From assembly GCA_001464695.1 (NCBI GenBank), contig LNDQ01000156.1, forward strand, positions 124,001 through 188,000: DNA of 64,000 nucleotides. The letters are read 5' to 3'. Positions 7,901-18,117 of the stretch are shown in pieces; within the stretch, counting starts at the first letter, position 1, and each line of letters starts with the position of its first letter. The position numbers and the translations under genes are program-made. The DNA comes from Betaproteobacteria bacterium Ga0077523 (GTDB taxonomy: Bacteria; Pseudomonadota; Gammaproteobacteria; Burkholderiales; Ga0077523). The notes under the pieces are model-generated. The model saw only the letters and a list, made by a program, of their open reading frames with translations, was not told the origin of the DNA and ran no database searches.

Positions 7901-9699
7901 GACACGTAGTAGTCCTGGTTCGGTACGCCCGACGTGACCGAGTGCCCGTGCAGGACCGCCTGCACCCGGGCAAGCCGGCTGAAGCTCAGCAGGTACGTGA
8001 ACGGATCCATCCCGATCTCCGGGTACACCAGGACATCGAGCTGCTCGTGTTCGATCAGCTTTCGCGCATAGGCGAGTTCGGCGTAAGGGATCTCCACATG
8101 CCGGTGGCACACGCCAGCGAGGTGGCGCAAGTGGTCATCGACCTCATAGCCCAGCGTGAACAACGTGACTTCGAAGGCAGGATCGCGCGCGATCGCCTCG
8201 ATCACCGGGCCGAAGAAGCGCCCGACCGCATGGCTGTACAGGAAACGCGAGACGAAGCCGATGCGGATCGGTCCGGGGCCTTGCGGCTCCAGGGTGTGGG
8301 TCGCGGTGTAGGCGAGCGTCGGACAGGCCCTGAGATACAGCTGCGCGACCTTGGCGAGCAGGTCGCGATCGTTGCGGCCGTGGTAGGCCAGGAAGAAGCA
8401 GGTTTCCGGAAACTGCAGCAACTGGGCCTCGGTGGCCTCGAGACCAGCATCGAGCAGCGCGTCCACGTCGGCTTCGAAGCGTGCCCGCTCTGCGTCGAGC
8501 GACTCGATCGAAGCCATGACCGGGCTCAGCATTAACGCCCGCTTGATGCGCAGGGCGGGATGGTCTTCGAGGGCCAGCGCACGATCGTAGAATCCGCGCG
8601 CTTCGTCGAGGCGGCCAAGGCGCTGCAGGACGTTGCCGAGATTCGACAGGCAACGCATCGAGGTCGGGTGCAGCGCGATCGCTTGGCGCAGGACGGCCTC
8701 GGCGCGATCGAGATGGCCACGTTCATTCAGGACCAGCGCGAGACCGTTGAGTGCCTCCTCCATCCCGGGTCGCAGGCCGAGCGCGCGCTCGAAGGCCGCG
8801 ACCGCATCGTCGAACCGTCCGAGCCTCAGCAGCAGGTTGCCGAGGTTGGCCCAGGCATGGACGTGGCCGGGCTGCGCTGCGAGTGCGCGTCGATAGCAGC
8901 CTTCCGCCTCGGCGTTGCGCCATGCCTGGAAGTGCAGCACCCCCAGGTTGTTCAGCGCATCGGCATGCTGCGGGGCGTGCTCGATGGCGCTCTCGTAGGC
9001 GGCGCGCGCGTCGGGAGTGCGACCATGGCGGCCATAGGCGGTTCCGAGCTGAAAGCGCAGCCCGGCATCGGCCGGGTTGGTCTCGATCGCCTGGCGCAAG
9101 GTCTGGATCGCGGCCGGATAGTCGTCGAGCACGTCGATCTGCAACGCGGCCAGATTGGTCGCTGCGGCGGACATGCCGGGCTTGGCGGCGAGCGCACGGT
9201 TGAACAGTGCGATGGCCGCGTCGCTGCTGCCGGCAGCCTGCGCAAGGGAGCCGAGATTGTTGAGAGCTTCCGCGAAGTCCGGGCGGACAGCGATCGCCCT
9301 TTCGTATGCGGCGCGCGCAGCGTCGACGCGGCCCGACTGCTCGTGCGCGAGTCCGAGGCCGAACCAGGCGAGCGCGTGGCGCGGCGCCAGGGTGGTGGTG
9401 TGCTCGTAGGCCTTGGCCGCCGCGACTGCGTCGCCGACGGCAATGCCGGCTTCACCCAGATAGAACCACGCGTCCGCGTGCTTCGGATTGAGTTCCACCA
9501 CCCGCCCGAGCATGCCGCGCGCTGCGGCGAAGTCCTGCTGCTGGAAGCGCAGCACACCGAGCAGGAATGCCGGTTCCCACTCGCCGGGATCAGCGCTCAC
9601 CAGCCGCTCATACTCAGCCGCCGCGGCAGGCAGATCGCCTGCATTGTGCAGGGCGACCGCGTGCTCCAGTAGCTGGCGGCGCTTTCGAATCGCAGTCAT
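4897..9699 (-). CDS. giant TPR / GT41-like / GT61-like / CDP-glycerol-transferase-like multidomain transferase
   Basis: This is a single 1600-residue frame. Residues 1-430 are about a dozen tetratricopeptide repeats with the LNNLG/YxxA..P pattern. Residues 475-800 resemble the O-GlcNAc transferase catalytic region, starting RIGFVSRFLYSHAVGRFF and including a phosphate-binding HHGGATTAHLCLACG. Residues 900-1180 match the GT61/DUF563 type (YYHWLFEQLPKLRLL near 974, GPTGAGMANMVFAP near 1145). Residues 1250-1590 resemble CDP-glycerol glycerophosphotransferases, with VVWLPTWKNLSS near 1413 and DWLVCDYGGPAFGAIY near 1487. There is no signal peptide or membrane span, so it should act in the cytosol. 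It overlaps the kinase start by 7 bp. The acceptor could be a protein held by the TPRs or a glycan. Confidence 0.85.
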   Translation of the reverse strand: MTAIRKRRQLLEHAVALHNAGDLPAAAAEYERLVSADPGEWEPAFLLGVLRFQQQDFAAARGMLGRVVELNPKHADAWFYLGEAGIAVGDAVAAAKAYEHTTTLAPRHALAWFGLGLAHEQSGRVDAARAAYERAIAVRPDFAEALNNLGSLAQAAGSSDAAIALFNRALAAKPGMSAAATNLAALQIDVLDDYPAAIQTLRQAIETNPADAGLRFQLGTAYGRHGRTPDARAAYESAIEHAPQHADALNNLGVLHFQAWRNAEAEGCYRRALAAQPGHVHAWANLGNLLLRLGRFDDAVAAFERALGLRPGMEEALNGLALVLNERGHLDRAEAVLRQAIALHPTSMRCLSNLGNVLQRLGRLDEARGFYDRALALEDHPALRIKRALMLSPVMASIESLDAERARFEADVDALLDAGLEATEAQLLQFPETCFFLAYHGRNDRDLLAKVAQLYLRACPTLAYTATHTLEPQGPGPIRIGFVSRFLYSHAVGRFFGPVIEAIARDPAFEVTLFTLGYEVDDHLRHLAGVCHRHVEIPYAELAYARKLIEHEQLDVLVYPEIGMDPFTYLLSFSRLARVQAVLHGHSVTSGVPNQDYYVSSALIEPAEGHAQYTESLVRLPTLPMFLEPPALPPTPRSRAELGLPADGTLYLCPMKLQKVHPAMDAAVAQILTRDPQAQVVFIEDHANAAWHALLRGRLDAAAGPHRERVHFIPWRTRLAEFIELILAADLVLDSFHHGGATTAHLCLACGKPMVTWVTDTSRSRFLAAYYGMLEVDDCMAGSPEHYVDIALSLGTDTAHREATARRIRDGRTRLYRNEAVFAAYRVFFQSVASTDRVATPLRAPYRALRTVESWCVAHHLSRTIVESEQALEIPVTHVFDRPWSAERTPARIAPVALSELRDVDVVGREALLLPTDGRSVIYDLPLLYPEDRVEVTSMLVTHRAGDDVLVRHLPPAGTGIECGIFLCGPATGNYYHWLFEQLPKLRLLDEAPQYDDWPLLVDAGHHPNLLAALGRVNLARRPVIEIEPGARHRVQRLLVPEAGVRMPVDFRAGATVYADDILFAPRALAYLRRRFLPAEAGRPGCRRLYLRRGPAGYRRLLNEQVVQAEFVARGFEVVEPGGLSLDEQIALFSEAAIIAGPTGAGMANMVFAPAQCRVLVLYYDSVPYFYFSTLAATLQQNLMYLLGEPESGSNANLYQRDFTIDPARIGPALDALGALPPAVPVNVSGTAEEERSTAIAAIAAPARYGFLMHIPELFNHYRAIWRRLPTGSFEVVNAGTGEDGAEIAALAHMEGVSCADVAQVEAAKARYEVLISNHPIDPSGPMPLIRRIGHVNVRLMYSVGKAGWNLREWNQLYDLILCFGPYQREALAAVTGATIVEVGYPRFDTFFELEPRRRVLLESLNGDPGKRTVVWLPTWKNLSSVGWHDAAMAALADEYNVFVKLHPLMSQQEPDKVATLRSLGFTQVIADSSDNIPLYVVADWLVCDYGGPAFGAIYADRNVLLLDVPEAEADPMLGEASPDLLIRQVIPHIAPGAAQALRAILTDAALWNEQRRVRRELRAAFFAPHFGYSAAVAAEALLHAERLVPANRSGDAPTW

Positions 9700-9868
9700 C
9701 GGGCGTCAGGTACACATCGGGCTGTTCGGGCTGCGCAGCGTCAGTCGCGGCAGCGGTTGCCGCGACGACGGCAACGCTTGCCGATTCGGCCGGCTTCTCG
9801 GCCGGTCGAGCGGGGTTGGAGCGCTGTGCAGACCTTGCTTAGCACGGTGCCTGCCAGCGTCGCACGTT

Positions 9869-11878
9869 TCACGTGCCCGCTGCCGCAGCGCTGCGCTGCC
9901 GCCACGCGGCCTCGTAGGCCGCTTCCAGACGGCGGGCACCGGCATTCGCATCGAACAGCGGCGAGACGGCAACGCTCGAACGCAATCGCGCGCGCAGGTC
10001 GGCGAGCCGCTCGGCATCCGCGGCCAGGGCAACGGCACGCTCTTCGTACTGTCCAGCATCGCCAGCGATCAGTTCCGGGATCCCCAACGCGCCGAGCACG
10101 GCCGCAGACATGCGCGCGGCGTAGCCGCGACCCGGAAATGCCAGCAGCGGCACACCCGCCGCCAGGGTCTGGGCAGCAGTGGCGCCGGCCGAATAGGTCC
10201 AGGTGTCGAGAAAGAGGTCCGCGGCCGCGATTCTCGCACTGTGCGCCTCGTAGGCAACCGAGGGGGCGAAGCGCAACCGGTCGGGGGCGATCCCGGCGTC
10301 GCGCGCTGCCGCCTGCAGCGAGGTGACGGCCCCATCGTTCGAACCGAGCAGCCACAGCACGCTGCCGGGGCTCCGCGCGAGGATCCGCATCCAGGCCGCG
10401 AAGACATCCGGACGGATCTTGTAGGCGGCGTTGAAACAGCAGAACACGATTCCGTCCTCGGGCAGTCCGAGAGCGCTGCGCGCCGGTACTGCGACCGCGG
10501 CTGGCCTGTGATCGACCAGGTAGCCGTTCGGCACCGGCAACAAGGCCTCGTCGAAAAACGGCTGCAAGGCGGCGGGCGTCAGGGTCGCGTCGGTCAGGAT
10601 GCAATCGATCCACGGGGCCCCCATGGTGCCCGGGTAGCCGAGGTAGCTCGCCTGCACCGGCGCACAGCGCAGCGCCAGCGCCTCGCTGCGGCTGTGTTCG
10701 GTGTGGCCGTTCAGGTCCACCAGGATGTGAATGCCGTCGGCGGCGATGCGATGGGCGAGGTCTGTGGCGCCCAGCGCACTCGCTTCGCAGAAGACGTCGG
10801 CGCCCTGCTCCACCGTGCGCCGGACCGTGCTGCCGTCGTCGGGGCCGAGACTGTAGGCCGTGATGTGGAACCGGTGCCGATCGTGCGCCGCGAGCGCGGC
10901 TGCGATCATGCGACCGACCGCGTGCTCGCGGAAATCGGCGGAGAGATAGCCGATGCGGAGGCGGTCAGGCCTGGAAGCGATAGCGCTATCGACCAGCGGT
11001 CCGCGCCCGCGCACCCAGGGCATGATCCTGTTGGTGACCCACTGGCGTGCGGCGCGCTGCTGCAGCGCCGGATCGTCGAAGATCTGGACGACGTTGAACG
11101 GTGCTATCGCGGCTTCAGGGCGCCGGTCGATCCAGTCGCGCAGGCGTTCGGCCAGCGGTTCCGCGGCGGCCCAGTCGCACGCCTTGAGCCGATTGAAGGT
11201 GCGCGCGGTCAGGGCCTCCGCGAAATCGGGACGCGCGTCGAGCGCGCGGGCGTACCAGCGCTCCGCCGCCGCGACGTCGGTCGCCAGCATGCCGAGGCTG
11301 TAGGCCGATTCGGCATGGTGCGGATCGATCTCCACCGCTCGTTGGAAATGCCGTGCCGCGTCCTCGCGCCGCCCCGCTGCCGCCAGCGCATTGCCGAGGT
11401 TGTAGTGCGCTTCGGCAAACGTGGGCCGCAGCACCGTCGCGCGCTCGAAGGCTGCTGCCGCCTCGTTGAGGCGATCGAGCGGCCGCAGGCTGACACCCAG
11501 GTTGTTCCAGGCCTCCGGCCAGTCCGGCTTGAGCCGCGTGGCGCCCTGGAACCGCTCGACGGCGGGCTCCCAGGCCCTGCGCCGGCGCAACACATCGCCC
11601 AGGTTGGCGTGGATCTCCGCGATGTCGGGTGCCAGCACCAGCGCCGCACCGAACGCCTGTTCGGCCTGCTCGGTTTGCCCGCGCGCAGCCAGAGCGAGGC
11701 CGAGGTTGTTGAAGGCGGCGGGCTGCTGCGGATCGAGGGCGATGGCCGCGCGATAGTGGCGGGCGGCGGCATCCGCCAGCGCGAGCCGGGCCAGCTCTTC
11801 AGCGTGCTCGAACTGGTCGGTGAACGTCGGGGGCACGTGCGCTGCGGCCAAGGTCAGGCAGGCTTCCGCTTCACCCAC
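9869..11878 (-). CDS. TPR-containing O-GlcNAc-transferase-like (SPINDLY/GT41) glycosyltransferase, start uncertain
   Basis: From the GTG at 11878 this gives 669 residues. Residues 1-290 are TPRs (AFNNLGLALAARGQ, AWNNLGVSL, AHYNLGNALAAAG). Residues 305-650 form the GT41 catalytic half: RLRIGYLSADFREHAVGRM, VDLNGHTEHSR, ASYLGYPGTMGAPWIDCI and TYSAGATAAQTLAAGVPLL. Enzymes of this type transfer a UDP- or NDP-activated sugar to Ser/Thr or other protein sites. The frame stays open upstream of 11878, and residues encoded at about 11890-12020 still look like a TPR, yet no ATG, GTG or TTG in frame precedes 11878. The annotated start is therefore provisional. It is a paralogue of the N-terminal part of the giant protein next door. 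Confidence 0.8.
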   Translation of the reverse strand: MGEAEACLTLAAAHVPPTFTDQFEHAEELARLALADAAARHYRAAIALDPQQPAAFNNLGLALAARGQTEQAEQAFGAALVLAPDIAEIHANLGDVLRRRRAWEPAVERFQGATRLKPDWPEAWNNLGVSLRPLDRLNEAAAAFERATVLRPTFAEAHYNLGNALAAAGRREDAARHFQRAVEIDPHHAESAYSLGMLATDVAAAERWYARALDARPDFAEALTARTFNRLKACDWAAAEPLAERLRDWIDRRPEAAIAPFNVVQIFDDPALQQRAARQWVTNRIMPWVRGRGPLVDSAIASRPDRLRIGYLSADFREHAVGRMIAAALAAHDRHRFHITAYSLGPDDGSTVRRTVEQGADVFCEASALGATDLAHRIAADGIHILVDLNGHTEHSRSEALALRCAPVQASYLGYPGTMGAPWIDCILTDATLTPAALQPFFDEALLPVPNGYLVDHRPAAVAVPARSALGLPEDGIVFCCFNAAYKIRPDVFAAWMRILARSPGSVLWLLGSNDGAVTSLQAAARDAGIAPDRLRFAPSVAYEAHSARIAAADLFLDTWTYSAGATAAQTLAAGVPLLAFPGRGYAARMSAAVLGALGIPELIAGDAGQYEERAVALAADAERLADLRARLRSSVAVSPLFDANAGARRLEAAYEAAWRQRSAAAAGT

Positions 11879-12062
11879 GAAGCCGAGACGGGCCAGCAGT
11901 GCCGCCAGCTCGCGATACGCCGGTACACACGCCGGGTCCAGGGCGAGACATTCGAGGAGGTGGTCGCGCGCCGTCGCGACGTCGCCCCGGCTGTTGGCCT
12001 CGCGCGCGGCAGCGAACAGCTGCGGCGCGGTGGGCGGTGGTGAGTGCGGGGTCGGTTCCGTC

Positions 12063-12596
12063 CTAGTCGTCCTCGAGCTGCTGCCCGGGGAACAGCACGT
12101 CCGCGAAACCGAAGTCGCGCAGGTCGCGGATGCGCATGGGATACAGGATGCCGTCGAGATGATCGCACTCGTGCTGGACGACGCGCGCGTGAAAACCGTC
12201 CACCGTGCGATCGATGGGCTTGCCGTACTGATCGAAGCCGCGATAGCGCAGCCGCGTGTAGCGCGGCACGACCCCGCGCATGCCGGGCACCGAGAGGCAC
12301 CCCTCCCAGCCGTCTTCCATGGTTTCGGACTGGGGCTCCAGAACCGGATTCACCAGGACCGTGTACGGCACTTCGTCGGCATCGGGATACCGCGGCGACT
12401 TGAAGCCGCCGAAGATCACCACGCGCTGATTGACGGCGATCTGGGGCGCAGCGATGCCCGCACCGTTCATGGCGCGCATGGTGTCTTCGAGGTCCTGGAC
12501 GAGCGCATGCAGTTCGGGCGTGTCGAAGCGCTCCACCGGTTGCGACTTGTGCAGCAGGCGCGGATCGCCCATGCGAATCACTTCACGGACGGCCAT
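12063..12596 (-). CDS. def: peptide deformylase
   Basis: This is a 177-residue protein with the three deformylase motifs: GAGIAAPQ near residue 45 (family consensus GxGLAAxQ), EGCLSVPG near 98 carrying the metal-ligand Cys, and HECDHLDG near 141 carrying the two metal-binding His and the catalytic Glu. It removes the N-formyl group from nascent proteins. Fmt, its usual partner, is not next to it. The ATG at 12596 lies inside the end of the upstream phosphorylase gene (14 bp overlap), so the two are probably co-transcribed. Genomes with a second def often place one away from fmt, so this may be a second copy. Confidence 0.93.
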   Translation of the reverse strand: MAVREVIRMGDPRLLHKSQPVERFDTPELHALVQDLEDTMRAMNGAGIAAPQIAVNQRVVIFGGFKSPRYPDADEVPYTVLVNPVLEPQSETMEDGWEGCLSVPGMRGVVPRYTRLRYRGFDQYGKPIDRTVDGFHARVVQHECDHLDGILYPMRIRDLRDFGFADVLFPGQQLEDD

Positions 12597-13341
12597 CGAT
12601 CTGCACCAGCGCTTCGAGGATGCGGCGCACGCGGGCGATGGCGCCGGCGAGCGTTCTGTTGATGTCTTCCAGGTGGATGCCGTCGCGGCTTTCGCCGCGT
12701 CCGGCGGCGTGGTTTACCACCACGGCGATGGCACCGTAGGCCACCTCGAGTTCCCGGGCCAGTACGGCTTCGGGCATGCCGGTCATGCCGACCACGGTGG
12801 CACCGTCGCGCTCCAGCCGATCGATCTCCGCCGCCGTTTCCAGCCGGGGGCCCTGCGTGGCTGCGTAGATGCCTTCCGCAACGACGGTTTCACCCGCGTG
12901 CCGCGCCGCCGCCAGCAGCACCTGGCGCACGGATTCGGTGTACGGGTGGGTGAAGTCCACGTGGGTCACGGGCTGATCCGGCCCTTCGAAGAAGGTCTGC
13001 TTGCGACCCCAGGTGTAGTCGAGGATCTGGTGCGGAATGGCGATGACGCCGGGCCCCATGTCCGCACGGATGCCACCCACGGACGCGACCGAGACGATAC
13101 GTTGCACGCCGGCGGCGTGCAGGGCCCAGATGTTGGCGCGGTAGTTCACCTGGTGCGGCGGGATTGTGTGCCCGTAACCGTGCCGGGCGAGAAAGACCAC
13201 CTCACGGCCGCTCAGCGTGCCGAAGGTGAGCGCCCCGGAAGGTTCGCCGAACGGGGTGCGGATCACCTGCTGCCTGGTCTTCTCGAGGGTGGCGAGCTGT
13301 GTCAGGCCGCTGCCGCCGATGATGCCTAGCGGCACGTTCAT
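12583..13341 (-). CDS. mtnP: S-methyl-5'-thioadenosine / S-methyl-5'-thioinosine phosphorylase
   Basis: This 252-residue member of the PNP/MTAP family begins [13 protein letters not shown]. It contains the phosphate-binding [33 protein letters not shown], and the substrate loop [15 protein letters not shown] followed by AVVVNHAAG. It cleaves the nucleoside by-product of polyamine and acyl-homoserine-lactone synthesis to 5-methylthioribose-1-phosphate plus a free base. Some proteobacterial homologues prefer methylthioinosine, and the sequence alone does not decide this. An ATGA overlap with the upstream phosphoribosyltransferase gene places both steps of purine recycling in one unit: the released base can be re-used by the next enzyme. 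Confidence 0.88.
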   Translation of the reverse strand: MNVPLGIIGGSGLTQLATLEKTRQQVIRTPFGEPSGALTFGTLSGREVVFLARHGYGHTIPPHQVNYRANIWALHAAGVQRIVSVASVGGIRADMGPGVIAIPHQILDYTWGRKQTFFEGPDQPVTHVDFTHPYTESVRQVLLAAARHAGETVVAEGIYAATQGPRLETAAEIDRLERDGATVVGMTGMPEAVLARELEVAYGAIAVVVNHAAGRGESRDGIHLEDINRTLAGAIARVRRILEALVQIDGRP

Positions 13342-13892
13342 CGCACTGCCTCCTTGAGGGCATACACGGCCGGCAGATTGCGCCAGGCCCCATAGACATC
13401 CATGCCGAAGCCGAACACGTAACGGTCGGGTACCGACACGCCCACGTGGTCCGCCTCGATCGGTCGCGCACGGCCGATGCGCTTCTCGCAAAAAACGGCG
13501 GTGCGTACCTCCGCCGCGCCGCCTTCGAGGAGGGTGTCGCGGATGGCGGCCAGGGTCCAGCCTTCGTCGAGGATGTCGTCGACCACCAGCACTACGCGAT
13601 CGCGCACATCTTCGCGCGGGCGCACCTTCCAGTCGATCGACTTGCCCGTGGTGTCACCCCGATAGCGCGTGGCGTGGATGTAATCGAAGTCGAGCGGAAA
13701 ACGCAGCAGCGGCAGCAACTGACCGGTGAACACGACACCCCCGCCCATCACCGACAGCACCACCGGATAGCGGTTGCGCAAGGCCTTGGAGACTTCATCC
13801 GCCACTCGTTCCACCGCCGCTGTGGCCGCTTCCGCCGTGCACACGAGTTCCGCAGTTTCGAATATCTCCCAGGCGCGCGCGGCGGTGAGCAT
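13338..13892 (-). CDS. hpt: hypoxanthine(-guanine) phosphoribosyltransferase
   Basis: This is a 184-residue type I phosphoribosyltransferase. The PRPP-binding motif is VVLVVDDILDEGWTL near residue 99, where the two Asp are typical. The flexible-loop region HATRYRGDTTGKS is present, as is VSVPDRYVFGFGMDVYG with the base-contacting Asp and aromatic residues. It converts hypoxanthine or guanine plus PRPP to IMP or GMP. Its stop overlaps the start of the MTA/MTI phosphorylase gene. This favours a methylthioinosine-to-hypoxanthine-to-IMP salvage route over plain MTA phosphorolysis, although that is inference from gene order. Confidence 0.9.
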   Translation of the reverse strand: MLTAARAWEIFETAELVCTAEAATAAVERVADEVSKALRNRYPVVLSVMGGGVVFTGQLLPLLRFPLDFDYIHATRYRGDTTGKSIDWKVRPREDVRDRVVLVVDDILDEGWTLAAIRDTLLEGGAAEVRTAVFCEKRIGRARPIEADHVGVSVPDRYVFGFGMDVYGAWRNLPAVYALKEAVR

Positions 13893-13900
13893 GCGGCGGG

Positions 13901-14782
13901 CTAGGTGCTCTTCCCGCTACCGATCGACGCGGCGAACTCGGCGAACGGTGCGCCCACTTCGGGGTGCCGCAGGCCATACACGTAGTTCGCCATCATGTAG
14001 CCCAGCTTGGAGCCGCAGTCGTAGCGCGTACCGTGGAATTCCCAGGCAAGCGCCGGTTCGTGGTAGAGCAACTGGGCGATGCCGTCGGTCAGCTGGATTT
14101 CGCCGCCCGTGCCTTTGCCGATGCGCTCGAGGAAGTGGAAGATGTAGGGCGTGAGGATGTAGCGCCCGACCACAGCGAGGTTCGACGGGGCATCCTTCGG
14201 TTGCGGCTTTTCCACGATGGCCGCGATGCGGTGCAGCCTGCCTTCCAGCGGTTCGTTGCGGATCACGCCGTACTTGTTCGATTCCTCGCGCGGGATCTGT
14301 TGCACGGCGATGACGGAAGCCTGGCGCTCCTGGAAGATGTCGACCATCTGCCGGAGTGCCGAGGGCTCGCCGTCGATCAGGTCGTCGGCGAGGATGACGG
14401 CGAACGGTGCGTCGCCGACGACCGGTTTCGCGCACAACACGGCGTGGCCCAGACCGAGCGCTTCGGGCTGGCGAACGTAGATGCAGCTCACGTTCTTCGG
14501 CACGATGTTGCGCACCGTTTCCAGCAAGGCAGTGCGGCCGCGCGCCTCGAGTTCCTGCTCGAGCTCGTAGGCCTTGTCGAAATGGTCTTCGATCGCCCGC
14601 TTCGACTTCCCGGTGATGAACACCATCTGCGTGATGCCGGCGGTCACCGCCTCTTCCACCGCGTACTGGATGAGCGGCTTGTCCACGATCGGCAGCATTT
14701 CCTTGGGGCTTGCCTTGGTGGCCGGCAGAAAGCGGGTGCCGAGACCGGCGACGGGAAACACTGCGGTGGTGACTTTGCGCAC
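13901..14782 (-). CDS. galU: UTP-glucose-1-phosphate uridylyltransferase
   Basis: This 293-residue nucleotidyltransferase opens VRKVTTAVFPVAGLGTRFLP, followed by KASPKEMLPIVDKPLIQYA, the signature of GalU. It makes UDP-glucose, the precursor of UDP-galactose, UDP-glucuronate and cell-surface glycans, and could supply nucleotide sugar to the glycosyltransferases further downstream. I chose the GTG at 14782 because the protein then has the usual length and begins right at the conserved strand. A longer version would begin inside the ligA end. Only 30 bp separate it from ligA, so it may share that transcript. Confidence 0.93.
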   Translation of the reverse strand: MRKVTTAVFPVAGLGTRFLPATKASPKEMLPIVDKPLIQYAVEEAVTAGITQMVFITGKSKRAIEDHFDKAYELEQELEARGRTALLETVRNIVPKNVSCIYVRQPEALGLGHAVLCAKPVVGDAPFAVILADDLIDGEPSALRQMVDIFQERQASVIAVQQIPREESNKYGVIRNEPLEGRLHRIAAIVEKPQPKDAPSNLAVVGRYILTPYIFHFLERIGKGTGGEIQLTDGIAQLLYHEPALAWEFHGTRYDCGSKLGYMMANYVYGLRHPEVGAPFAEFAASIGSGKST

Positions 14783-14811
14783 GGGCTTTGAATCCGGGAG
14801 AAAGGCAACTT

Positions 14812-17945
<3,134 letters not shown>

Positions 17946-18013
17946 CGTGCGGCGGCATCCGCCGGTCAGGCGGTGCTGTCTCCGAGAGGGTACTTGTCTG
18001 GACTGACACGCGA

Positions 18014-18112
18014 CGCTTGCCCCCACCCTGACGCTCTCCCGGCACGGCCGAGGGAGGGGACGTACACCCCTTCCCCCGGCAAAGCCGGGGGAAGGCTGGG
18101 ATGGGGGCAACG
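18014..18112. repeat. GC-rich palindromic intergenic repeat, copy A (zipA-smc gap)
   Basis: About 100 bp with inverted ends: TTGCCCCCA at 18017-18025 and TGGGGGCAA at 18102-18110. Inside is a perfect 12-bp stem with a 3-nt loop (18069-18080 with 18084-18095, CCTTCCCCCGGC-aaa). The same ends and stem recur at 43270-43396 and 46298-46400. It fills most of the 172-bp gap between zipA and smc and could also act as an RNA hairpin or terminator. Mobility of the REP or MITE type is inferred from the repeat structure; no transposase is present here. Confidence 0.75.
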
Positions 18113-18117
18113 GCGCA

